A stretch of DNA of 43,194 nt, from assembly GCA_030765485.1 (NCBI GenBank), contig JAVCCR010000020.1:1-43194 (forward strand), written 5' to 3'. Source of the stretch: Candidatus Gygaella obscura. Lineage in GTDB: Bacteria > Omnitrophota > Gorgyraeia > Gygaellales > Gygaellaceae. The translations under genes and the position numbers were made by a program. The notes beneath the pieces were generated by a model that saw nothing but the letters and a program-made list of their open reading frames with translations, made no database searches and was not told the origin of the DNA. Below are positions 37,524-43,194 of the stretch, piece by piece; position 1 is the first letter of the stretch; each line of letters begins with the position of its first letter.

Positions 37524-38056
37524 TATTTGCTCCTTTCCTTATTCTGCTTTATTTGATCTAAAACAATTAAAACCTTCTTCAACATTCCTGACAACACAAA
37601 TACTAAATTATTAAGAGGCGCTTTTATGCCAAATACAGCCTGGGCAATCAAAACGTCTTTTGAAGGTAACCTTGCAATATCAGTTATCGTAGATTTATCT
37701 AACTCTTTCTCCTGGAAAAATCCGCCCTGGAGCTTTAGATTCATATTTTCTTTGGAGAAATCAACCAACACTTTTGATACAGAAACTATATCTTCATTAG
37801 CAAATACAAAGGCTGTCGGACCATCAATAAACTTAATCAGGTCATTTTTATCCATCTTCTCAAGAAGCCTTTTGACAACGATGTTTTTTGTAATGAACAG
37901 TCTTGCGTTTGACTTCTTTAAATTTTTCCTAAGATTGTTCATAGCCAGCCCATTAATGCCTGAATACTGCAGAAAAAAGAAAGCACTTGCCTTTTTTATA
38001 TCTTTTTCAATACGCGAACTAAACAGATCTTTAATAAGTAATCCAACTTTTTTCAT
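37523..38056 (-). CDS. rplJ: 50S ribosomal protein L10
   Basis: 177 residues; anchors L7/L12 dimers and binds the L11 region of 23S rRNA. Features: [20 protein letters not shown], the [19 protein letters not shown] strand, and a long C-terminal helix (about 150-172) that carries the stalk dimers. Begins 4 nt after rplA. No obvious leader for L10 autoregulation is present in that gap. Confidence 0.97.
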   Translation of the reverse strand: MKKVGLLIKDLFSSRIEKDIKKASAFFFLQYSGINGLAMNNLRKNLKKSNARLFITKNIVVKRLLEKMDKNDLIKFIDGPTAFVFANEDIVSVSKVLVDFSKENMNLKLQGGFFQEKELDKSTITDIARLPSKDVLIAQAVFGIKAPLNNLVFVLSGMLKKVLIVLDQIKQNKERSK

Positions 38057-38060
38057 AAGA

Positions 38061-38738
38061 TTAATTAATTTGCAGGGCTGGTGACATTGTTGCAGAAATA
38101 AAAACCTTCTTGATAAAATTACCTTTTACCGTAGAAGGCCTGCTTGACTGAACAACTTCCAATACCTTTTTTGCGTTATCGATAATCTGATCTTCTGAAA
38201 ATGAAATCCTCCCTATTCCTACGTGGATGCCACTTAGTTTATCAGATTTAAAATCAATTTTTCCTGCTTTTGCTTCTTTTACTGCCTTAGCGATTTCTGT
38301 TGTAACAGAACCCGTCTTTGGCGACGGCATGAGCCCCCTGGGTCCTAAAACCTTGCCTAATTTTGCCAAATCCTTCATCATCTCAGGTATAGCAATTATC
38401 TTATCGAATTCCATCCATCCGCCGCTTATTTTTTCAATCAAGTCAGCTCCTCCGATAAAATCAGCACCAGCTTCTTTTGCCTGTGTTTCGTGTTCGCCTT
38501 TACAAATTACCGCAACCTTAATTTTTTTACCTGTTCCGTGAGGAAGCTTAATACCTCCTCTTACCATCTGATCGGATTTCTTAGAATCGATATTAAGATA
38601 AAAATGCAATTCAACTGATTCATCAAATTTCACCTTTGGTGTCTTCTTCAATAGATCTACAGCGTCTTTTAACGTATAGATTTTATTCACATCAACTAAT
38701 TCTTGAGCCTTTTTATGTCTTTTGCTAAATTTTTTCAT
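38061..38738 (-). CDS. rplA: 50S ribosomal protein L1
   Basis: 225 residues; forms the L1 stalk that steers E-site tRNA out. SKRHKKAQELVDVNKIYTLK at the start, DESVELHFYLNIDSKKSDQM, RGGIKLPHGTGKKIKVAVIC, GKVLGPRGLMPSPKTGSV and SGIHVGIGRISFSEDQI are all standard. Two bases after rplK. Confidence 0.98.
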   Translation of the reverse strand: MKKFSKRHKKAQELVDVNKIYTLKDAVDLLKKTPKVKFDESVELHFYLNIDSKKSDQMVRGGIKLPHGTGKKIKVAVICKGEHETQAKEAGADFIGGADLIEKISGGWMEFDKIIAIPEMMKDLAKLGKVLGPRGLMPSPKTGSVTTEIAKAVKEAKAGKIDFKSDKLSGIHVGIGRISFSEDQIIDNAKKVLEVVQSSRPSTVKGNFIKKVFISATMSPALQIN

Positions 38739-38740
38739 GA

Positions 38741-39166
38741 TTAATTACTTATAGTTATACCCATGCTTCTAGCAGTACCTTCAATTATTTTCTTTGCTTC
38801 TTCCAAATTCTCCGTATTTAAATCTACTATTTTCTTTTTTGCTATTTCCTCAACTTGCTTTGCTGTAATTGAAGCAATTATTTCTTTTCCAGCCAGGCCT
38901 GAAGCCTTAGCCAGATTGCATGCACGCTTAATCAAAACAGATGACGGAGGAGTTTTAATTATAAAGCTGAATGATCTATCCTCGTATACGCTTATTACGA
39001 CAGGAACAATAATTCCATCCTTATCTTTTGTTTGATCGTTAAATTGTTTACAAAACTGCATAATATTAACACCGTGCTGCCCTAACGCAGGGCCAACCGG
39101 AGGCGCGGGATTTGCTGCACCTGATGGAACATGTAATTTAATCTGAGCTTTTATTTTTTTTGCCAT
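38741..39166 (-). CDS. rplK: 50S ribosomal protein L11
   Basis: 141 residues at the GTPase-associated centre. N-terminal domain with [20 protein letters not shown] and [13 protein letters not shown], the site tied to thiostrepton action, then a C-terminal rRNA-binding domain with [20 protein letters not shown]. One base after nusG. Confidence 0.98.
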   Translation of the reverse strand: MAKKIKAQIKLHVPSGAANPAPPVGPALGQHGVNIMQFCKQFNDQTKDKDGIIVPVVISVYEDRSFSFIIKTPPSSVLIKRACNLAKASGLAGKEIIASITAKQVEEIAKKKIVDLNTENLEEAKKIIEGTARSMGITISN

Positions 39167-39167
39167 T

Positions 39168-39695
39168 TTATATTTTCTCTATTTGCCAAAATTCAATCTC
39201 AACGGGAGTAGAACGGCCAAAAATCGAAACACCTACTTTAACCTTTCCTTTTTCTGACGAAACATCTTCAATAACACCGTTAAAATTCATAAATGGACCC
39301 TCTGTCACCCTAACAGCTTCACCAGCCTGAAACATTACCTTTGGGCTAGGTTTATTCTCGGTATCCCTAGAACGCTTTATTATGTTATCAACTTCTGCTT
39401 GAGGAAGACTGGATGGTCTTTTTCCCAAACCAATAAACCCAGTTACTCCAGGCGTTGCCTTTATTGCTAAGTATGTTGCTTCACTTAAATCCACTTCAAT
39501 AAGAATATAGCCAGGAAAGAATTTTCTCTGGCTAATTTTTTTTCTACCACCCCTAACCTCTGATATCTGTTCTGTGGGAATAAAGACCTCTCCTAGGCCT
39601 TCTTGCAAATGGGAGATCTCCATTCTACGCATAATCCTAGACTTAACTTTTTCTTCTAAACCAGTCTGAGTGTGCACAACGTACCATTTCTTCAT
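39168..39695 (-). CDS. nusG: Transcription antitermination/pausing factor NusG
   Basis: 175 residues that link RNA polymerase to the ribosome or Rho. NGN domain with [20 protein letters not shown] and [15 protein letters not shown], then a C-terminal KOW domain with [20 protein letters not shown]. The KOW domain binds S10/NusE or Rho in other bacteria, a relevant point in a cotranscribed ribosomal run of this length. Overlaps the secE stop by 4 nt. Confidence 0.98.
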   Translation of the reverse strand: MKKWYVVHTQTGLEEKVKSRIMRRMEISHLQEGLGEVFIPTEQISEVRGGRKKISQRKFFPGYILIEVDLSEATYLAIKATPGVTGFIGLGKRPSSLPQAEVDNIIKRSRDTENKPSPKVMFQAGEAVRVTEGPFMNFNGVIEDVSSEKGKVKVGVSIFGRSTPVEIEFWQIEKI

Positions 39696-39877
39696 TGCAA
39701 TAAAACTTTAATGATTTTAGAAAAAATTATCCCTATACTCCCGACAAAAATCGCAGTCAATGCAGTTGATACAATTACGATTATCGTAGAATTATATAAC
39801 TCTTGGCGCGTAGGCCATGAAACTTTTGATATTTCTACCTTTACTTCCTGAAAAAATTTAATGATTTTATTTATCAT
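39692..39877 (-). CDS. secE: Protein translocase subunit SecE
   Basis: 61 residues, the short single-helix form of SecE. An amphipathic N-terminal helix with KVEISKVSWPTRQELYNST (the conserved cytosolic signature) is followed by one membrane helix at about 32-55. Its partner SecY is encoded 23 kb further along the same run. The ATG lies only 10 nt beyond the 3' end of tRNA-Trp, so tRNA maturation would leave it with a very short leader. Confidence 0.96.
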   Translation of the reverse strand: MINKIIKFFQEVKVEISKVSWPTRQELYNSTIIVIVSTALTAIFVGSIGIIFSKIIKVLLQ

Positions 39878-39887
39878 TTCTTTTCTT

Positions 39888-39958
39888 CAGGAGCGGCAGG
39901 AATCGAACCTGCAGTCACGGTTTTGGAGACCGTTGGTTTGCCTTTAACCGACGCTCCT
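39888..39958 (-). tRNA. trnW: tRNA-Trp (CCA anticodon)
   Basis: 71 nt folding into a full cloverleaf. The acceptor stem is AGGAGCG with CGCTCCT, the D arm GGTT/AACC, the anticodon stem ACGGT/ACCGT with loop CTCCAAA, and the T arm GCAGG-TTCGATT-CCTGC, with discriminator G. The 3' CCA is not encoded. It lies between rpmG and secE, a place where tRNA-Trp is common in bacteria. Confidence 0.97.
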
Positions 39959-40032
39959 AATTTTTTATATTTAAAATAACATAAGTCCACAGAAGGCATT
40001 TTCTGCAAAATGTCTTTATTATTTTTCAAATT

Positions 40033-40182
40033 TTATTTTATTTCTTTATGCGCAGTATGACTACGACAAAATTTACAAAACTTCTTTATTTCCAATTTTT
40101 CCGTATGTAGTTTCTTATTCTTCGTTGTTGTATAATTACGATTTTTGCAATCCGGACATTGTAAAGTAATTGTTTCTCTCAT
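40033..40182 (-). CDS. rpmG: 50S ribosomal protein L33, zinc-binding type
   Basis: A 49-residue gene read on the minus strand: begins [20 protein letters not shown] and ends [10 protein letters not shown]. Two cysteine pairs (C9/C12 and C36/C39) form a zinc ribbon, so this is the C+ form. It sits between two tRNA genes, 13 nt after tRNA-Thr; a weak GAGAA ribosome site lies before the ATG. The 74 nt between it and tRNA-Trp hold only short AT-rich inverted repeats. Confidence 0.97.
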   Translation of the reverse strand: MRETITLQCPDCKNRNYTTTKNKKLHTEKLEIKKFCKFCRSHTAHKEIK

Positions 40183-40195
40183 AATTCTCGCTTTT

Positions 40196-40268
40196 AGCCC
40201 CCGATCGGGTTTGAACCGATGACCCCGTCCTTACCAAGGACGTGCTCTGCCAACTGAGCTACGAGGGC
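40196..40268 (-). tRNA. trnT: tRNA-Thr (GGT anticodon)
   Basis: 73 nt; acceptor stem GCCCTCG with CGGGGGC (one G-U), D arm GCTC/GAGC with the loop AGTTGGCA, anticodon stem CGTCC/GGACG around TTGGTAA, and T arm TCGGG-TTTGAAC-type complement reading GGTTCAAACC. Discriminator T; CCA not encoded. First gene after the strong promoter, with the start of transcription expected about 10 nt upstream. Confidence 0.97.
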
Positions 40269-40286
40269 AAATTTGTACAAGCCCTA

Positions 40287-40315
40287 ATACTACAATAAGT
40301 TACTTTCTTTGTCAA
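40287..40315 (-). promoter_or_regulatory. Strong sigma70-type promoter of the tRNA/ribosomal supercluster
   Basis: Minus strand TTGACA at 40315-40310, 17-base spacer, TAGTAT at 40292-40287, followed by TAGGGC, a GC-rich discriminator of the sort found at stable-RNA promoters under stringent control. It begins 12 bases past the stop codon of the HD-GYP gene, with no terminator between, and is the only convincing promoter I found ahead of the translation genes. Confidence 0.8.
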
Positions 40316-40327
40316 GAACTTTTTTTA

Positions 40328-42703
40328 TTAATTTTTTTCTCTTTTTAATGCCTGGATAAAAGCATCCACAAGGAGAGAATCTAGCTGCTTATTAGAACAT
40401 CTTTCTAGCTCTTCTATTGCCTCTAAATCAGACATACTCTTATTATAGCCCCTGCCGGTTGTCATGGCGTCAAAAGCATCTGCAACAGCAATAATTCGAG
40501 CTTCTAAAGGGATCATCTCGCCTCTTAGGCCATGAGGATAACCGCTTCCGTCATAACGTTCATGGTGATGCAGAATTATCGGTAGGGCATCTTTTAAAAA
40601 ATCTATCGGTTTTAAAATCTTCACACTTATCAACTCATGCTTTTTTATCATAGCGAAATCTTCATCAGTAAGTTTTTCCTTCTTATGTAAAAGATTATCC
40701 GATAGACCAATCTTTCCGATATCATGCAACATTGCAGCTTTTTCCAACAGGTCTAATTTTTCCTGGTTTAGGTTAATTTGCTTACCGATCATCAAAGAAT
40801 ACCCTGCTACCCTTAAAGAGTGTCCACTGGTATAGGAATCTTTTTCCTCAAGTGCCTCTAGGAGTGCACGCAGACTTGAAAAATACGCCTCTTGTATTTT
40901 TTTATGATAGAGACCTAATTCTTTTATTTTTTTATTAAGCTGATTATTTTTCTCTTTTAAATCATCGGCCGCAAACCCAATAATATCTTTTTCACTCGCC
41001 AGAACTTCTTTATCTGGTTCTATACTTAAACACTCTTTTTTCATATCGCCAATATGGAGTTTTTTATTCTGTTGTTCCTGGGCCTTTAAAAGTGAACATG
41101 ACAAACCAAATAAAACATTATCAACAAATAAATCCCTGTCTGCAGAATTAATTAAAACAGTAAGTGCAATATCTAGGTGTTCTAAACGATTTTCCTGTGT
41201 ATCTGTTTCTATGCTTAGCCTGCCTGCTTTTTTGTAAAGATCTTCGGCTGTTATTTTAATCGCTTTCAAACTTTTTGATCGCGATATTACAACAATGCTA
41301 TTATCAGTAAATCTAGCAATAATACCTACATCTGTAAGGAGTTTTTTAAATATTGTGTTTAATTTCAAAAATAAAGCATTTAGTTTTTCAATCGAAACTC
41401 TATCCAGGAGTTTATCAAAATTATCAATGCTTATAAGCCAGATACTAAGAGGCCTTCTCTTGGAAACCGGTTTTTTAAGCTCTTGTTTTAAATGTACCTG
41501 GAGATAATGCCTGTTAAAAAATCCCGTGCCCTCATCTCTTACGGCTATATTCAATAATCTCTGCTTATCAATTAAAAACTGTGCGTATTTATAAAAAGCC
41601 ACTGCCACGAACGTAACAACGCAAATACCTACAAAGCTAAACACATCCAATAAAAACCCCGCCCTGTATAAAAACACACTCCACGTAAAAATCAACAAAA
41701 AAACAATTATAGACAATAAAATTAGTATCGTAATCGGTAAATAAAAAGCTGCGCATCCTAAAATAAAAGCAATGACAAAAACACTGATAACAGATAAAAA
41801 AGTATCTACGGGCTTTAAAATCTTTTCATCAATCAACTGCTGCATTAAATTTGCCGCAACCACAACCCCATCCATATGTCCAAGAGGAGTTGAATAAACA
41901 TCATGTAAAATTTCAGCTGTCTGACCGATCAAAACAACCTTATCCTTAAAAATATCCTTTTTAAAATCTCTGTTTAAAACATCAATAACTGGAACATGAT
42001 TAAAATCATCAAGCTTATACCTATAAAATATAGGTAACGAACCGCCTTTTTCAACAGGGATTGCTCTATTCTTATCATTGATGATTATCTGTCCATTGTT
42101 AAATTCGATTTTCTCTGAGGAAACACCTTCTAAAAAAGCCTTTGTTTTTATCTCAAAAGAATAATCTATTAAACCATTATCAAACCTTGCAGCAGCTATT
42201 GCCTTTCTAACAACATAATCGTCATCTTTTAATTTATTCACAAAACCTACTTCACTAGCGGCACTATAAAAATTAGCTGTGGGTTCAGTCAACTGACCTT
42301 TTTCATTAATATAGGAAGCTAAAATAACTTTTTTTGATAAATCTAAAGCATTTTTAAAATCTCTGTCATCATCCGGTCCAAGGCTGCTTTCCCCTGCAAA
42401 AACCACATCAAAAACAATAACGGCTGCGCCCGCATTATCAATAACCTGAAGTAACTTTGCAAATTGACTCCTTGGCCACGGCCATTTAATACCTAAAGCA
42501 TTAATACTTTCATCATTTATATCAACAATAACAATATCGCTTTTTTCTTGATCAAGAAAGTGATAACTGGTAAGCGTTGTTCTATCATTAAATGCCCTTA
42601 CAAAATTACCAGTTAGACCTAAAGGAAGGAATATAAAATGATAGGTAATTACCAAAAACAGACAGAAGATAAACAATCTTATAATTGAATCTTTTATTTT
42701 CAT
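40328..42703 (-). CDS. CHASE2 sensor with degenerate GGDEF and HD-GYP phosphodiesterase domain
   Basis: 791-residue inner-membrane signalling protein. A signal-anchor helix (about 8-28) is followed by an extracytoplasmic CHASE2 domain (DIVIVDINDESI near 56-67, AAVIVFDVVF near 94, VVLIGQTAEILHDVYSTPLG near 256-275) and three membrane helices (about 302-373). Then comes a GGDEF-like domain starting DEGTGFFNRHYL (390-401), in which the catalytic GGDEF site is replaced by FTDNS (465-469), so it should not make cyclic-di-GMP. A coiled coil (about 580-605) leads to HD-GYP (610-760) with H628, H660-D661, HHHERYDGSGYP (712-723) and D742, the metal and substrate residues of active enzymes. It probably degrades cyclic-di-GMP in response to an external signal; GTP sensing by the dead GGDEF is possible. 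No terminator separates it from the ribosomal promoter. Confidence 0.9.
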   Translation of the reverse strand: MKIKDSIIRLFIFCLFLVITYHFIFLPLGLTGNFVRAFNDRTTLTSYHFLDQEKSDIVIVDINDESINALGIKWPWPRSQFAKLLQVIDNAGAAVIVFDVVFAGESSLGPDDDRDFKNALDLSKKVILASYINEKGQLTEPTANFYSAASEVGFVNKLKDDDYVVRKAIAAARFDNGLIDYSFEIKTKAFLEGVSSEKIEFNNGQIIINDKNRAIPVEKGGSLPIFYRYKLDDFNHVPVIDVLNRDFKKDIFKDKVVLIGQTAEILHDVYSTPLGHMDGVVVAANLMQQLIDEKILKPVDTFLSVISVFVIAFILGCAAFYLPITILILLSIIVFLLIFTWSVFLYRAGFLLDVFSFVGICVVTFVAVAFYKYAQFLIDKQRLLNIAVRDEGTGFFNRHYLQVHLKQELKKPVSKRRPLSIWLISIDNFDKLLDRVSIEKLNALFLKLNTIFKKLLTDVGIIARFTDNSIVVISRSKSLKAIKITAEDLYKKAGRLSIETDTQENRLEHLDIALTVLINSADRDLFVDNVLFGLSCSLLKAQEQQNKKLHIGDMKKECLSIEPDKEVLASEKDIIGFAADDLKEKNNQLNKKIKELGLYHKKIQEAYFSSLRALLEALEEKDSYTSGHSLRVAGYSLMIGKQINLNQEKLDLLEKAAMLHDIGKIGLSDNLLHKKEKLTDEDFAMIKKHELISVKILKPIDFLKDALPIILHHHERYDGSGYPHGLRGEMIPLEARIIAVADAFDAMTTGRGYNKSMSDLEAIEELERCSNKQLDSLLVDAFIQALKREKN

Positions 42704-42760
42704 TTTTCTATTTACTTAACCATTTGATTTTGTTAATATTATATAGAAAAGGAGCACATA
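42704..42760. promoter_or_regulatory. Divergent intergenic region between the HD-GYP and prepilin-like genes
   Basis: 57 AT-rich bases. A TATAAT on the minus strand at 42743-42738 could be the -10 box of the HD-GYP gene, but its -35 partner is poor. For the plus-strand gene only the ribosome site AAGGAG at 42749-42754 is clear; no good promoter could be assigned. Confidence 0.35.
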
Positions 42761-43194
42761 ATGAAAGGAAAAAGTTTTACTCTTATAGAACTGTTAATCA
42801 GCTTCGTTATATTCTCCATAATAGCCTCGATATCCGTTTTTACGTACAACAAAGTTGTTGAATCAAACAAAGAAAGAATCTGCATTCAAAACCAGCTTCT
42901 GATAAATACGCTTTTGGAATTATACACGCGTGAGGAAAATGCCGTCCCAGCTTCATTGGGTTCTGTTCCTGAGGCATATTTTGAGAAAGCCTTAGCCAAA
43001 GTAAAAGAAAAAGACCCTTTCTTTATGCATAAAAGATTCGTTTATAAAAAACTTGAATCTCTGATTAATAAAAAATCTTGTTATGCCGCAGCCTTATCTG
43101 ATTTGGTAGGAAGAAAAGACTTCTTAATCTGCCCCTCGGATCAAACGCCTGTTGGCTCTTCTTATGCAATAAATTCTGCATTAGTTAATTATAA
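42761..43194 (+). CDS. Type IV prepilin/pseudopilin-like protein (3' end beyond window)
   Basis: Only plus-strand gene in the window; 144 codons read without a stop up to the edge. It begins MKGKSFTLIELLISFVIFSI: a short basic leader, then the prepilin peptidase site with Ser instead of Gly at -1, Phe at +1, the conserved Glu at +5 and a hydrophobic helix of about 20 residues. The rest is a mixed globular part with cysteines near 41, 107 and 125. The KSFTLIE leader variant is common in Omnitrophota/Lentisphaerota-type pseudopilins (family knowledge). A good AAGGAG lies 6 nt before the ATG. It may form part of a pilus or type II secretion-like fibre retracted by the PilT encoded far to the left. 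Confidence 0.85.
   Translation, partial: MKGKSFTLIELLISFVIFSIIASISVFTYNKVVESNKERICIQNQLLINTLLELYTREENAVPASLGSVPEAYFEKALAKVKEKDPFFMHKRFVYKKLESLINKKSCYAAALSDLVGRKDFLICPSDQTPVGSSYAINSALVNY

Noticed and set aside
37626-38084. 152-codon plus-strand open frame opposite rplJ
   Set aside because: Antisense to a clear L10 gene, Phe/Leu/Ser-rich as expected from reversed lysine-rich coding sequence.
1-43194. CRISPR arrays, insertion sequences, prophage or rRNA genes
   Set aside because: No regularly spaced repeats, transposase-like proteins, terminal inverted repeats or rRNA segments were seen on either strand; there is no gene-free stretch above about 130 bases.

Overview
The window is AT-rich bacterial DNA, coded almost entirely on the minus strand. 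It suggests an uncultured, probably anaerobic bacterium of the Omnitrophota/PVC type. The reasons are one uninterrupted translation/transcription supercluster, a type IV pilin-like protein with a KSFTLIE leader, PilT, CHASE2 plus HD-GYP signalling and small stand-alone versions of metabolic domains. No 16S gene is present, so this placement is inference and only moderately secure.

Right end (about 40.3-43.2 kb): a plus-strand, window-truncated type IV prepilin-like gene diverges from a CHASE2/degenerate-GGDEF/HD-GYP membrane protein. Directly after that gene lies a near-consensus promoter (TTGACA-17-TAGTAT) reading leftwards into tRNA-Thr(GGT), rpmG, tRNA-Trp(CCA), secE, nusG, rplKAJL, rpoBC, rpsL, rpsG, fusA, tuf, the S10 cluster (rpsJ to rpsQ), the spc cluster (rplN to secY, adk, map, infA, rpmJ) and the alpha cluster (rpsM, rpsK, rpsD, rpoA, rplQ). 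The whole stretch runs in one direction with no gap above about 75 nt. No rpmD (L30) lies between rpsE and rplO. Two gaps, tuf-rpsJ and rpsG-fusA, carry hairpins.

Middle left (about 2.5-10.7 kb): without a visible terminator, the ribosomal run continues into a metabolic cluster. Its order is aspartate aminotransferase, a LeuC-like aconitase-family large subunit, PilT, a LeuD-like small subunit with an unusual specificity loop, an isocitrate dehydrogenase with NADP-type residues, malate dehydrogenase, dihydrolipoyl dehydrogenase, octanoyltransferase LipB and a free-standing 75-residue lipoyl domain. A hairpin with a T-tract ends this run. The enzymes fit a partial TCA branch between oxaloacetate/malate and 2-oxoglutarate, linked to aspartate and glutamate. 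Citrate synthase and any E1/E2 of a 2-oxoacid dehydrogenase are absent from the window.

Left end (1-2.5 kb): a second operon has its own near-consensus promoter (TTGACA-17-TATATT) overlain by helically phased direct repeats. It encodes a 71-residue MerR/BldC-type DNA-binding protein, a SRPBCC hydrophobic-ligand protein, a protein resembling cyanobacterial acyl-ACP reductase (with the cysteine that carries the acyl group in that family) and a stand-alone CoaB. This small regulator/lipid-binding/acyl-reductase/CoA module is the least conventional part of the window and the best candidate for an undescribed system.
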